A stretch of DNA of 64,000 nucleotides from Azorinus chamasolen (GCA_963576725.1 OY755242.1:57704480-57768479); one strand, 5' to 3'; shown: positions 21,735-33,400, counted from the stretch's first letter. The notes: generated by a model from the sequence alone, not told the origin. Translations and numbers: made by a program.

Positions 21735-21835
21735 TCATCGTGTCAAAAAGTTTGGATCCTGATTATGCGATGTCTCATCTGGATCCAAACAGTTTGCATA
21801 GGCAATCACGGTTTCGCGCAAGCGTGCAGAGGGTA
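21735..21835 (+). mobile_element. Family D core
   Basis: agtttggatcctgattatgc / tctcatctggatccaaacag and tttgcataggcaatcac. Confidence 0.7.
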
Positions 21836-21900
21836 TATAACGTGGAATTACATGTATCACAATTCTGGTACATTGCGAATATAAACAACCTATAATCAGT

Positions 21901-22126
21901 TTAACTCTTTATCTCATTTAATGTCTTTGCAAATAGAGTAGACCCAGATCAGACGGCTCCTACAGGATCTGGATCTACTGTGTATGTTGATTGAATACTG
22001 TATATCCGTGTCTACAGGGTCCTGCCATGTATCCGTGTCTACAGGGTCCTGGCATTTTAAAATAATTATGAATTCATGTTTTAAAGACATTATGTTTTGC
22101 ATGGATATTCATGAAGAAAAGGATCA
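21901..22126 (-). mobile_element. MITE family A1 with internal duplication
   Basis: TTAACTCTTTATCTC start; right core arm shortened; the body has two 27-bp copies of ATCCGTGTCTACAGGGTCCT (22006-22055). Confidence 0.75.
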
Positions 22127-22199
22127 GATGCGTGTTATCAACATATGATTATTATGTATTTACTTCATATATACGTATGTTGCTCCTTTACAAAAATGT

Positions 22200-22414
22200 T
22201 AGTGCTCTGTGCCGTCCCGTCAGGGTGTGTTCTGTCCTCTGTGTCGTCCCGTCAGGGTGTGTTCTGTTTGCTTACGAACTAAAATGGATGTGGATTTGCA
22301 GGGCTTTTTTCACTGGTAAAGATGTCTGTGTTGATATACCATTTACAAAACTCACCTAGCTAATATTCATATATTATTTTTTATGACATGAATATTCATG
22401 GAGTAAAGGGTTAA
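22200..22414 (-). mobile_element. Family A1, core duplicated
   Basis: The right core arm is present as two 32-bp direct copies (22205-22236, 22237-22268) containing GTCCCGTCAGGGTGTGTTCT. Intact right end catgaatattcatggagtaa and GGGTTAA. Confidence 0.75.
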
Positions 22415-22835
22415 TAATAATGAATTAAAGGCTTTCCGGTACATGTATATAGTTCACGATTTAAAACTACACATGTTAGGTCTTTTGCGTAGTTTTGTTT
22501 ATTGTGATTGTGTATATTTTCACACACATTTTTCGCGGCGGCTGGCATAGGTCCGGAAATTTGGGGGATATGCGTCTTTGAAAAAAACAACAACCCAGTA
22601 CCAAAGGAGAAAACTATTATCATCAATTTTAATTCAACATTGCTATTTTTATGATAAATGTTATACTTCATTCACCAGTTCTTTTTACATGTCTGTTTTG
22701 TTAAGTTACAAATTTATTATTATTGTTTTCACTTTACTACATTTTCTTTATTTACAATTTGGCACATGTTAGTACCCGTTACTCTGATACACTGTTGTAT
22801 TATTCTATTATATTATTATATGTTTCTTTATGTCT
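22415..22835. other. AT-rich spacer
   Basis: Low-complexity frames only, in several phases; none is protein-like. Confidence 0.3.
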
Positions 22836-23010
22836 TTTCAGAGGTTCAGATAAGATGCGTAAATTAAAACATTTTCAAGAACAACTTCTATATTCCTCTA
22901 CCAAACTCCTGTGGCCACTCTTTAGAATCGTCTTGGGGTTTGGTGGAGAAATGATTTGAATACTTGAATGCGCACCTTTATCTGTAGCTCTGGTGTTTTT
23001 AAAGAAACTC
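22836..23010. mobile_element. MITE family E, core collapsed
   Basis: ttcagataagatgcgtaaat start, taccaaactcctgtggccac, then ggggtttggtggagaaatga and cgcacctttatctgtagctc. One arm of the hairpin loop is lost. Confidence 0.75.
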
Positions 23011-23554
23011 TCTCTGACTGATTTCGTGACAATTTGTTGCAATGCTTACTATTGGTCTGATTTAGATTTTGAATAAATAACATACAAACAATTCAAACAT
23101 CGCTTTACAGCGAAATTCAAATACTTCTAGTTGCAATAAATATAAACGATGAACACGTATTAAACAAACAAGTAATCAACAACGAAGAAGTACGTGTAAT
23201 GTGTATCATAAAATGAAGAAACTCTTTGCGGAAAGCGAATTTTGTTTTGCAAGTTCCCGAAACTCATTTCTTAAACAGAGTCATGATAAAAAATGAAGAA
23301 AGATGAAGGTTCCGATAAAGCATATTCTTACAGAAGTTTAAACAGAAATAGTCCATTAAATCTCCAAGTCTCACGACAGTCATCTTAAGAACAATAGAAA
23401 TTCTTCTCTGAGCGTATGTTGGACACAAAAGCGATTGCTCAGTTTACGTAAATATGTTCAGAGATGCCTGAAGCCAAATACGGAGCCTTATTTCGTATGC
23501 GCTCTCTGACTCCAATCTCTCCAGCCTAGTAAGTTATGCGTCGCCTTTGCCTTC
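23011..23554. other. Repeat-free upstream flank of Phox2
   Basis: AT-rich DNA with no MITE or tandem repeat, unlike the sequence before 23010. No protein-like frame. Its lack of insertions next to the gene is compatible with regulatory constraint. Confidence 0.4.
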
Positions 23555-24033
23555 CGCTTCGGTTCGGCCAATAGCGTGCAGACTTTGTGAATCGGCTCAT
23601 TTGAATATTCAAATATCGGACCAGAGTCGCAGCAGAGACAGAAAACCATGTGGAAATCAATATTCCAAAAACTGGCAAACAGAAACAGCCTATAGCATTT
23701 AATATCAGAGATGTATTATAATTTGATTATGGGCATAATGTCTGATAGTCCCATGAGTTACTAGATATCTCACTTTTTTATAAATTTGATGACCATTCAT
23801 TTGATACGATCGAATGATCTCTTTAACTGAGTCTAAGGCAAGAATTGCTAATCAGAGTTCGCCATTCAAATCATTGTTCATATATTAAATACAGTATCTC
23901 AGATCGACATCGACGTCACTCTCCGAGAAAGCGGAGACGACCAAACTTTTTCGTCACTGGGAAATCTAATTAGTCGATGCCAACAGTTAGAACGAACAAC
24001 ACCAGTTTTGTGTGCGCTCAACAATTTTCCCAA
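23555..24033 (+). promoter_or_regulatory. Probable promoter and 5' UTR of Phox2
   Basis: Repeat-free stretch immediately upstream of the exon. It holds a CCAAT box in good context (GGCCAATAG, 23576-23584), a perfect 16-bp palindrome ATTTGAATATTCAAAT (23599-23614), a TATA-like TATATTAAA (23881-23889), a CRE-like GACGTCAC (23912-23919) and an initiator-like TCACTC around 23916. GC content rises locally (23500-23590 and 23900-23945). The exact transcription start cannot be set from sequence alone. Confidence 0.4.
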
Positions 24034-24283
24034 ATGGATTACCCGTATTTGAGTCAACATAATTCATTCGATGCTTCGTGCACCCTACCCGGGATGGAGT
24101 CAGCACTGCAGAACTGCAACATACCTTGCAGTTATGGAGATTCGAACCCATTCGGACAGATGGCCCAGGGGTATCGTTACAACGGGGTTCGGTCATTTCC
24201 ACCGGCCCCCTCCATGGGATCAGCTTCTTGCAGCATGGTGCCGAGGCCTAGAGATCATTCTCAACCGCCGGTTTTTCCGTCTG
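24034..24283 (+). CDS. Phox2: Phox2-type homeobox protein, first coding exon
   Basis: Encodes the N-terminus (83 codons plus one base) of a paired-like homeodomain transcription factor of the PHOX2A/PHOX2B/ceh-17 group, nuclear regulators of visceral and autonomic neuron identity. The protein opens with MDYPYLSQHN, matching the MEYSYLN/MDYSYLN start of vertebrate PHOX2; further on are a Ser/Cys-rich stretch, the block GYRYNGVRSFPPAP (vertebrate GFQYNPIRTTFGA), then SASCSMV and RDHSQPPVFPSG (vertebrate GSCSLGTLRDHQSSPY). The exon ends tctG|gtaagta after the first base of a codon; human PHOX2B exon 1 also ends in phase 1, three codons shorter. The open frame extends 19 codons upstream to an ATG at 23977 in a poor context; 24034 is chosen because it gives the family start and has G at +4. 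The homeodomain and C-terminus are absent from the window, so the gene is partial. Identification rests on alignment by eye to remembered family sequence. Confidence 0.82.
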
Positions 24284-24289
24284 GTAAGT
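24284..24289 (+). other. 5' splice donor of Phox2 exon 1
   Basis: GTAAGT directly follows tctG, a full match to the metazoan donor consensus. Reading through gives only Lys and then a stop (taa at 24289-24291), so splicing is needed to reach the homeodomain. Phase 1, as in vertebrate PHOX2B. Confidence 0.8.
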
Positions 24290-25616
24290 AAACTTGATTT
24301 ACCAGTTTATATTATGGCAGCAGTGCGGTGAAAATAAGATTTGGGCGAGGTAAATTGTTTTAGTATGGCTTAACCACGTTACACTCGTCTACTTAACACT
24401 GGTGATTGGGCAAAATTGAATTACTTAATGTGGAAATGCGAGTTTTACATAATTTTCACCCGAGCTGAAAATTTTCTATTTATTTATGACACGGAAGAGA
24501 TGCAAACAAGAAAATTGTTCAAAATCAAATTTTGGGTAGTCCATCAAACAGTGTTAAGATGAACTGTTTTGACTCGTCGCTACTTGGGGATATTTTCGGC
24601 TATTTTATACGCCATCTGGCTTTTGAGAAAGGCTGTCCAGAGAACTGAAATTACATTGTAGGTTGTAATTTTATAAAGAATATCAAATAGCGACACTTAT
24701 TTCATTTCGCCCCGCTAAATGGTCACAAATTGCATCAATCCTAGTCGAAGCACCCGTGCGTCTTCTAATGAACTTAGGTGTCGGTTTTAATTCATTTTTT
24801 CTCTGATTATCTTCTATTGAGGAAATGGTTAAATCTTTTACACATTGTTCACAGAGGATTTATTGTTTATTTAACGATTATAAATTCAATAATAAAAGGG
24901 GAATATTGTTAGTGTCGGCTTGATAAAACAGAAATAAATAAAATCAGGCAAATTTTGAGTAGATCTAATAATGGCTTCCAAACACGTGAGAGGTAACTGA
25001 ATTTGGAAATTCCCTTGGAATATTAGAGGAATTTATCTAAAGTTTCACGGTATTGTAAAATCTAATAATGGGGTACACGAAATCGGGGGAGATTGAATCA
25101 AAGGAGCAGTTCGTGTTCCCTTCAGTCACTTTAGATGGCGGCCATCACAGGTCCGTGCGGATAGACTCGCGGTATATTTCCGGGTATATACAACGATATG
25201 GCGGGTACATCTGCAGCGTGTTTTAGCTAATGGAATATATAACGGAACCTTTTTCTATTCTGATGATACGGACATGGATATAATATAGTGACGCTGGGGC
25301 AGCTTTGAGATTTAGATTTTAAAATCAATTTAACGTTTAATCAATGAAATAAACAATATATTTACTAGCGTATAAGGTATAATAAACAAACATGTCGTGT
25401 TAATATACAGTTACCAACAGGGACTGGTATGTCGGATAGTTCGGGTTTCAAACCTGTTCGGACATCAGCTGTTGTATTAAGTTAATATAAAGAGAAATAA
25501 CTGAACTGGGTTTTACTTTTATAGATACGCGTATGCATTTAAAGTAAATGACAACTGCCGTTAGCTACTGGGTTGAATTATTAAGACTGTTTTCATTGTC
25601 TGTTTTACCGGAGATT
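24290..25616 (+). other. 5' part of the first intron, repeat-free
   Basis: About 1.3 kb without any of the MITE families. At 25134-25146 lies the palindrome GATGGCGGCCATC, two overlapping inverted YY1-like GATGGC cores, inside a locally GC-rich 100 bp. No exon-like frame is seen. Confidence 0.4.
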
Positions 25617-25864
25617 TCTTAGCCCTTTCCCTCATGAACATTTATGAATGAATTGCTCACTTCATGGACATTCGTTAACATTCATTATTAGGTAAAAAAT
25701 TAAAATGAAAATGTTGGCTTAGACCATAGCTGTACGATCGGATCGATATTATTTCATAAGCAAACAGAGTAGACCTTGATCAGACGGATCCTACAGGAGC
25801 CGTCTGATCTTGGTCTACTCTGTTTACAACGGCGTCAAAAAGCGTTTACATGAGGGAAATGGTT
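25617..25864 (+). mobile_element. MITE family A
   Basis: ttagccctttccctcatgaa start, near-perfect core agacggatcctacaggagcc, end gagggaaatggttgaa. First MITE downstream of the exon. Confidence 0.78.
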
Positions 25865-26000
25865 GAAAACAAGCAGAATGAGTCTAAAAACACTTTTCCG
25901 TGTGGATAGTAATACGCCGTTACGCTAGAACAAGGGTCAAAGGGGCATTGCTAACAGTGTATACCCAAACAAGCTTCTGAACCATGGTACAACATCTAAT

Positions 26001-26185
26001 CTGGGTCACACGGCGTGTTTCACGGTGGCCGTTCTGATCACATGGTGTGTTTTTACGATGACTTTTCTGTTCTTATCACACGGCGCATTTTCAAGATGGC
26101 CGTTTTTTCTGATCACACGGCGCATTTTCACTGTGGTCGTTATGTTCTGATAATACGGTGCGTTTACACGGTGGTCGTTCTGTAT
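26001..26185. repeat. Degenerate ~37-bp tandem array, 5 copies
   Basis: Unit contains GATCACACGGCGCATTTTCA and GGTGGTCGTT-type text. Copies differ by substitutions and small indels. Confidence 0.8.
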
Positions 26186-26329
26186 GTACTCATTGTCCCG
26201 TGTCTACTTTTGTGGCCGAATCAGCTAATTCTATTTATTTATTTGTTTTTGTCTCTATTTATGCTTCGTATGGCAGTTATGTATACAATAAAACTTCTCC
26301 ATTCCGAATTTCACATTAGTATTAATACC

Positions 26330-26478
26330 TGTCTTTAAGACATATGACAGCTTAATGCAGGGTGAAAGTCACACAGGCAGTTCCTTTGTGAGCTGTCCGC
26401 ATGACTTTTACCCTGCATGAAAAAATATATCTGTAAATTCTACTGACCAAACGTCCGGGCTAGAAGGGTTGTGTACAT
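26330..26478. mobile_element. MITE family C
   Basis: tatgacagcttaatgcaggg / accctgcatgaaaaa core; right end cgtccgggctagaagggttg. Confidence 0.7.
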
Positions 26479-26740
26479 CAGTGTGGATTCCGTGAAAGTC
26501 GATTATTTATATTTAAAAACGTGAATTTATGTAGATACAGATTCGTTAGAATAATGCAGTGGAGCCTACACAAAAGCCAAACCGAAACCAACGTTTATAG
26601 TAATACAAAACACCAACCACCTTCACAGAAACTAATAGCAGCCACGACAGTAGAAGCAGTAGTAGCGACAATAACAACAAATAAAGATGGCCATATATGT
26701 TCAAAATAAATGTACTCAAATACATACTTTTAATTAACTC
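26479..26740. other. Unclassified spacer
   Basis: No repeat or gene seen. A 62-codon frame (26521-26709) is not protein-like. Confidence 0.3.
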
Positions 26741-27004
26741 GCTACTACTATTATCGCTGTAACTTAATTTTTTATCACCATTATTATTACTGTTTTTGTT
26801 GTTATATTACTGTTGTTTGCCGGTATGTTATTACAATTAGTATTGTTATTATTCGTTATAAGTATTATGATAATAATTGTTATCATACTATGTTAATTTG
26901 TTGTTGTTATTATTATTTTATCCTTTTTATTTTTATTATTTTTATTTTTATTGATATAATTGCTGTCATTATCATTATTAATGCGTACATTATTATTATT
27001 ATTA

Positions 27005-27051
<47 letters not shown>

Positions 27052-27160
27052 GTTGTTGTTGTTGTTGTTGTTGTTATCATCACATCATCATCACCACCAT
27101 CATCGTCTTCGTCATCATCATCACCATCATCATAAGGACAATAATAAATATATTAATAAT
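26741..27160. repeat. ATT/GTT/ATC trinucleotide-rich tract
   Basis: Long TTA run at about 26990-27050, followed by TTG and then ATC blocks. It explains Leu-, Ile- and His-rich frames over it. Confidence 0.92.
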
Positions 27161-28864
27161 AATATTACCAGAGATGGATATGAAATAATAATGATTATGA
27201 TATTGTCATCAATTTTGAGTGCAAACATCGTTTATTATTCTAATCACAAATATGCTGATAGACTAGCATTCATCAAAATTCCACCATCAATAAAAGTGTA
27301 CGTTTAATTGTACATAATTATATAAACAATCATGTATGAAAATGACTGTTTTTGTTTTCTCTAGAAACCTATTTGTTGGTACACATCAATATTGAATAAC
27401 CGCTGGGAGAAATATACAAACACGAGTAACTGTCGGAATTGCTGAGTATTTCTAACGGGATTTACATTCATTGGTATGTTACATTCAGGGAAAAAAGGAT
27501 GCACAATAAATATATATTTAGTTTGACTGAATATATTAAATTGAAGAATAAGAGCCCGGACGGAATATTTTACATTATGATGGTAGATATAATCAATTCG
27601 GCGTGTATCGTTGAAAATAGATTCACGGCATTTTATTAAAAGATAAAGAGAGCATAAATGAAGACATAAGAAGTAATAATATAGAATGCTATTATATATA
27701 ACATGCCGATAAATTCCTGTGAAAGCAATTAACAACGAAATTTATTTTGAGACTTGCAATAAATAGAGCTAGACTTGCAGTGAACTTAGAAAGTTCTTGC
27801 CTTAAATATTATATCTATATCCAGGAATGTAAGTACGATGCGTAGTTACCTATCAGAATCCATTATTTCTCAGTCCAACCCCATCTTGCTACTACTCATT
27901 AGAATAGCATCGGAGAGATAAGATAAGATTTGGCGGAGAGTAGATAAAAAAAATATTTTACTTAAATTTTCTAAAATAGATTTTCTAAAATTTTAAACGC
28001 CTCATTTCTATAGCTCTGAATTATATAAATGTATACAATTAAACGTTGTTCCGGAGGTTCGTGCGAGAACATGAGTATCAGTTGTTGTTACAGGTATTTA
28101 ATTACCTATGTAATATATGTAAGAAAGGTTTAATCATTTTGAAAGTTCAGTATACTAATTTCTCCTAAGGGGTTGTATTAATTGAATTTACAGAGAATTG
28201 TTGTTTGCATTTTAGTTTAAATATAGAGTCCGTGTAAAACACAGCAAAGTAAATTTTAATCTATCTCTGAAGTGAATTAAAATAAATATGGCGAATTCTT
28301 TAAAACCGTGTCTGAAATTCAAATTCATAATTATTTTTCTCGTAAATTGTAGGCAGGTGTAGTGGTTTTCGCAACCTTCAAATCTAGAAATACAATTTAA
28401 ACAAATAGAACATTTTTACTGACAGAAAATCAAAGATGATACATTATTTAAAACAAAATTCTGTATGTCCTGTTTAACGTAAACTTGGAACTAAAAAAAG
28501 TTAAAAGTATTTCATATATGAACAATGTAAATATACATGTACATTATAAATTGATGGTTGCATTTTTCTGTTAGGAGTACTCTCGTACATGTATTTGATA
28601 CGATTCTTGTTAGATAGACATGGCCATAACACATATTGTTTTGGACACAATGACTCTTTACTAAAGATCGCGAAACTACCGTTAGTTTTAACATACGGTG
28701 GTTGCAGTTTCCATTTTATATCGTATGATTGTACGATAATTCCATGCTTCCATACGATAATTTCAGTCGTATGATCTTTATAGTCGTATTCAGTCATACG
28801 ATCGTTTTATACTTAATACCGTGCACGGCGTATTTCGTAACAATATATCAGTTTTGTGATGATA
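27161..28864. other. AT-rich intronic DNA without repeats
   Basis: About 1.7 kb with no MITE. The 124-codon minus frame at 27361-27735 is hydrophobic and AT-driven and is opposed by a + frame. At 28735-28805, TCGTATGA and its complement recur at least five times in both orientations. Confidence 0.35.
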
Positions 28865-29140
28865 GTAAGCCTTTCCTTCATATAAACGTGTTTTCACGCA
28901 GTAGCAAACAGAGTAAACCCAAATCAGACGGCTCCTATGGGAACCGTCTGATCAGGGTATGCTCTGTTTGCTAATGGAACTTGAAAGATATGTTTCTTTA
29001 TTTTTCTAAAATGGCTGCAACTGTGTTCCACCTTCCATCTTTGGCTACAACTGTGTTCCACCTTCCATCTTTTGTTATAACTATTTTTGTCGTGACTATT
29101 CAGTAACTATCGAATACAAGTAGAACATGGAAAGGATTAA
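28865..29140 (-). mobile_element. MITE family A2 with internal duplication
   Basis: gtaagcctttccttcatata start; near-perfect core; a 29-bp direct duplication containing GCAACTGTGTTCCACCTTCC (about 29007-29071); end GGAAAGGATTAA. Confidence 0.82.
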
Positions 29141-29330
29141 TAACCCCTGTCTCGAAAAAAACCAGTCTCACAACTTTGGACCTGATACATTTTAACTACG
29201 TACGAGTCCGATTCTGTCAAGGTTTTGAGAAACTATTGACCGAGTGTCAAACAGCTTGGGTCCTGATGAGACGCCGATCTGGATCTGTTTGCAAGTGAGA
29301 TCCAGGTCGCAGTTTGCGGGAGAACAGCTA
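29137..29330 (+). mobile_element. MITE family D
   Basis: Shares TTAA with the previous element. gaccgagtgtcaaacagctt, then a shortened core gatgagacgccgatctggat. Confidence 0.7.
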
Positions 29331-30009
29331 ATATATGTTTTAATTATGTAAATAAATTTGCATAAATTGCATTAAGTACTGACGTTTTTTTCTCCTTTTA
29401 ATTGACAGCAAGCATAAATAGTGCAATACTGGTGCATTCGTAAGTTTCAGGATAACTTTAGAATATAATGCAATGGTAATGCTTGCCTTTATTGCAACTG
29501 TTATAATATTTCACCTCTCCATAACTATACTTTATATCATAGTAATCTATTACTAATTCTATTATCATTATTATTAGTCTTTATATCAATGTCATATTTT
29601 AGTTTCTTCTTCTGCTTCTACTTCCTCTTTTTCTTCTTCTTCTTCTTATTGTTATTATTATTATTTCTACTATTGTTTCTACTAGATAAGTAATTCAGAA
29701 ACTTATTATAGCAAAAGATTAAAACTAACAATAAATACAATCAAATTCCCATCAATATTTATACTAAATATATTAATATTTGAAATGCGCCGTTCTCTTG
29801 AAACAGTATAGAATCAGATCAGACATTTATGATGAGATAAAAGATCAAGTTTTACACTTTATGGAAAATCGAAATCAAACAGTTCAGGTTTGTCGTGGTC
29901 TACAATGTTTGCAATATATGAAACTCATTTCCCCAGACAGCAACTAAAACGAAGACAAATCCAAAACTGTAGAAGATGCAACATTCTAGACCTACTTTCC
30001 ACATGGCCT
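29331..30009. other. AT-rich spacer with TTC/TTA microsatellite
   Basis: Pyrimidine run TTCTTCTTCTTC then TTATTATTA at 29605-29672. No gene. Confidence 0.5.
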
Positions 30010-30295
30010 TTAACCTTTTACTCCATGAATATTCATTTAGAAATAATAGTTGTATTAATATTTATTAGCAGATTTTTTATAATGACATGAAGAACATGGA
30101 AATTGTTTACCATGACATAAAGTGTAGAATTTAAAACTATATAATTTCATAAGCATATAATTTAGAGCTGTATAATTGCATAAGCAAACAGAGTAAACCC
30201 TGATCAGACGCCTCCTATATAAGCAGTCTTAAGACACCTGTGTCTAATCTGTTTGCAAATGTGTTAACAGACATATCTATGGATTGAATGGTTAA
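30010..30295 (+). mobile_element. MITE family A1
   Basis: TTAACCTTTTACTCCATGAATATTCAT start; extra ~35 bp before the core in which gcataagc/gcatataatt is repeated; core cctcctatataagcagtc; end GGTTAA. Confidence 0.78.
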
Positions 30296-30299
30296 CTAT

Positions 30300-30530
30300 C
30301 AGGTTGGGTAGCTCGTCCTGTGTAGCATTCGCTCACAAAGAGAAATGTCGCGGATTCGACTCCAGCTGAATCAAACCAAGAACTTATAAAATGGTATCAT
30401 TGAGTTTGTCCCTTATCCCTAAACATGTTAGGGTGTTGCTAGAAATAACCAAACTAGTGTTAGGAGTGTTAGGATAATGTGGACTGATGTCAGCTGGAGT
30501 CCAACCGTATATAATAATTATATATACACG
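30300..30530 (+). mobile_element. tRNA-derived SINE-like element
   Basis: An A-box-like GTTGGGTAGCTCGT (about 30304) lies roughly 45 bp before a B-box-like CGGATTCGACTCC (30351-30363). That is the spacing of a tRNA head. The downstream body has no matching copy in the window. Moderate call. Confidence 0.45.
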
Positions 30531-30534
30531 TACT

Positions 30535-30762
30535 TTAACCCTTTTCTCCACAAATACGCCTTTCAACGCTTCTGTAAAAGTCACTTTTATAAACCATTGT
30601 GATAAATAGAGCATTTGCTCCTAAGGAGCAAATGCTCTATTTATCACAATGGTTTCAGAACTATAAATTTCTATTTTTTCCTTTTCTCTAGTTAATGCTC
30701 CTTTTCGGTAGATTTATTCAAAGAGGTTGTGTCTGAAAATAGCCTATGAGGTAATGGGTTAA
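30535..30762 (+). mobile_element. MITE family B, full length
   Basis: TTAACCCTTTTCTCC to GTAATGGGTTAA. The central hairpin (about 30595-30652) is perfect over more than 25 bp per arm (gagcatttgctcctaaggag). Confidence 0.9.
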
Positions 30763-30769
30763 ATTGCAT

Positions 30770-30900
30770 ATGCTTACTCTTCGCTGTCAGTGGCGAATCA
30801 GTGATTACATATGCAAACAGTTTGGATCCAGATGAGACGTCGTGTAACTCGGCGTATCATCAGGTTCCAAATTATTTGTTACCGTGAATATGTTTATTGA
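30770..30900 (-). mobile_element. Family D
   Basis: ctcttcgctgtcagtggcga, core cagtttggatccagatgaga / tatcatcaggttccaaa. Followed by a gcagacgacaag motif at 30938. Confidence 0.7.
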
Positions 30901-31566
30901 AGGAAAAATGCATAAAATTTAAAATGATGATTGTAGCAGACGACAAGTTTTGCAGACAACATTATCGAAAGGGTCTACTGTATTCCAATCCCCCGCCTAT
31001 GGGGTTATCCATTTGCTTGACATTGATTGCAAAATATAGATATTAAAAAGTACCCGAAAATACATTCACGCTTTTGATAATAACACTGTTTTGTGTAAAA
31101 AATAAAAACAACCAGGAAACTATCTTTGATTTTTTAATAGGGAAATGCTTCCAATGCAATGCCATTTTCGGTCATTTTAACTTTATGTTTATTATTCCAT
31201 TGTTCAAAGCACACAGACTTCAGTTATGGAAAACAGCTTAAATTTATGCAATTATTCATCTCATTAGTATACACTTGAGAAACTAATCGTTAAAAAATAT
31301 AAGACATCATTTAGGGATGCATAATAAGTACCATCCAATAATATATGCCGTTGTATATTTTGTTTCTGACCGTGGACAGATGAATGAAATTTACAAGACA
31401 ATTGGTAATAACACATAACATGAACCGCAAATAAAGCAATGTCACTGCGGGAGGTTACAGTTCCTTTCTGAAGAGCATGTGAAAGGGGCGTTTCATGAAC
31501 CTCACCCTGCACATGTACAGTTATATTGAATGTTTCCATGGCAATTAGTACTTTTCCTTTTGTTAT
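30901..31566. other. Unclassified intronic spacer
   Basis: No repeat. The 109-codon minus frame (31264-31593) begins inside a family A copy and has no recognised domain, so I do not call it. Confidence 0.35.
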
Positions 31567-31752
31567 CCAACCCTTTACCTGTTCAATATTCATGTAAGAA
31601 AAACGCCATCATGCATATCTGTTAGCTGAAGTTTTGGTATTGGAATAAACCGTAAAGTCATATTTGGAATAGGTGGCTCATTTAGGAACCATCTAATCTG
31701 GGTCTACTCTGCTTGTAAAGGCATGCACAGTTTTATATGAGGTAAATAATAG
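31567..31752 (+). mobile_element. Family A, diverged
   Basis: ccaaccctttacctgttcaa start; left core arm lost (ggtggctcatttaggaacca). Confidence 0.65.
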
Positions 31753-31864
31753 ATAAGCACATTTGGCCTGGATCAAATTATCCGAATTCTTTAAAAAAAA
31801 ATCAATCAGAAAAATATCCCAGCGATTATTTATCTATTTGTGAATGCATGCGTCTGTTTAATAA

Positions 31865-32087
31865 TACTTTATTTATTCCATGACTATTTATGAAAGAAAT
31901 AACTGAATGAATATTAATGAGCGTTATTTGTAATTATTGAATATGAACACAGTAATCTTAGCCATTACAGAAACAGTAGAATTAGATCTATATTATTTTA
32001 TAAGCAAACAGAGCAGAGCCATATGACCTTGACCTTATCTGTTCGAAATATCGTGAAAGAGCATACCGGTATCTAAAGAGTAAAAAG
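31865..32087 (+). mobile_element. Family A1, diverged
   Basis: tttattccatgactatttat start, cattacagaaacagtagaat, core reduced (gagcagagccatatgacctt). Confidence 0.6.
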
Positions 32088-32114
32088 TTCGAACACTAAA
32101 ATACGTATCATTAT

Positions 32115-32278
32115 CGATCTTTAAGACATGTGGCAGCTTAATGCATGGTGAACGTCATGCATGGTGAACTCCTCTAGGAGCCTTCTGCATGACTTTCACC
32201 CGCATTAGGCAGTCACCTTCCTGAAAGGGTCTACATTCTTATATACAAAAAATTCGATTAATCGAGCTTTTACTGTGT
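32115..32278. mobile_element. MITE family C2
   Basis: catgtggcagcttaatgcat ... ctcctctaggag ... cattaggcagtcaccttcc; right end attaatcgagcttttactgt. Confidence 0.7.
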
Positions 32279-32689
32279 ATTCACCAATCCATTGTTACAA
32301 AAAGCCAAACAGCAAACCATCAACGAAACAGACCACCTAGTGTTCACACCAATGAGGGATCAACTTTATCAACTTATCATACTTTTCATAGAAACATGTG
32401 CTGCCACGAACCAGGTCTTAGAGGGTGTAACAGTGAAACGACAAGACCAACAAAGAACAACTATATGCTGCATGTTAGACAGGAAATGCTTTCATTATTT
32501 GCAGATAATGTTAACTGTGTTTGTCTACCTACTAGTATTGAGCACACTAATCAAATTACTCCCATATTATATACATGTTCATCAAAGTTGAGCAACTCAT
32601 TTGGAACTCATTCATTTTTCATACTGAGAGAGCGTCGCAAACAAATACATATGCGTGCTGGCCTAACTAATTGCTACTGATATGTACAA
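32279..32689. other. Unclassified spacer with overlapping frames
   Basis: Two overlapping + frames (99 and 94 codons, from 32292 and 32396) neither of which shows a domain, signal or splice pattern I can support. Confidence 0.3.
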
Positions 32690-32790
32690 CAAGCAGTGTA
32701 GACCAGGATCATAGGGCTCCTTTAGGAACCATCCGATCTGGCTCTATTCTGTTTGCCTATATCCTATTTATGGGATGGAAAGAGTAAAAT
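32690..32790 (+). mobile_element. Family A3 right part
   Basis: agcagtgtagaccaggatca / ggaaccatccgatctggctc, then a degraded end. Confidence 0.6.
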
Positions 32791-32911
32791 AGTTCGAAGT
32801 GTAAAATACTACAATAAACAGACAATGCTTGTGATATACAGTCTGATGAATATACATTAACATGAGCAAAATGCGGCATGTTAAAACATGGGAAAAGTCA
32901 AAATTAGTACT

Positions 32912-33128
32912 GTAACTCTTCAGTCCATAAATACGCAATTCTACACCTTTGTAAACAGATTAAACCCAGACCAGACAGCTCCAACGGGAGTCGTCTGATC
33001 AGGGTCTGCTTCGATTCTACAGTTTCTGCCACGGCCGCACATTCCTGTGTGCATGTGCCATTATAAAAATTAAATGTATTAATGACGTCACTACTTCGTA
33101 CATGAATATTCATGGAGTCAAAGGTTAA
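32912..33128 (-). mobile_element. MITE family A1
   Basis: tgtaactcttcagtccataa start; core cagacagctccaacgggagt; intact catgaatattcatggagtc and GGTTAA end. Confidence 0.8.
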
Positions 33129-33184
33129 CATGATCCGTTTGAAGTGGATCAAACATTAATACATTTAATTTTCAAAGGTCTTAT

Positions 33185-33400
33185 ATACTCGGTTGTGAAG
33201 CAAATAGAGCTGACCTTAGTCAGGAAGTTTCTTCGAGAGTCTTTTAGTGTGGGACAACCCATTAATTGAAAATAGAGTCCATTCAGTATTAAAGGGTAAA
33301 CTTTACGAGAGTCTTTTGAATGACAAACACTGCAGACCCTGACCAATGGGTTCATCAAGGAGCAATTTGATCTGGGTCAACACTGCTCTCAATGTTAAAT
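33185..33400 (+). mobile_element. Family A3, diverged
   Basis: gagctgaccttagtcaggaa, then ttgaatgacaaacactgcag and gggttcatcaaggagcaa / tctgggtcaacactgc. A 17-bp piece (acgagagtcttttgaat and cgagagtcttttagtgt) is repeated. Confidence 0.55.

Noticed and set aside
23977..24033. Upstream ATG adding 19 residues to Phox2
   Set aside because: Poor start context and no counterpart in the family; the MDYPYL start at 24034 matches PHOX2 proteins. It cannot be excluded without 5' transcript data.
26890..27307. Poly-Ile/Leu/His frames
   Set aside because: Translation of trinucleotide simple sequence.
27361..27735. 124-codon minus frame, membrane-like
   Set aside because: AT-driven hydrophobic text, opposed by a + frame, with no family resemblance or splice context.
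31264..31593. 109-codon minus frame
   Set aside because: Starts inside a family A element; no recognisable domain. Left uncalled, though it is one of the less repetitive frames.
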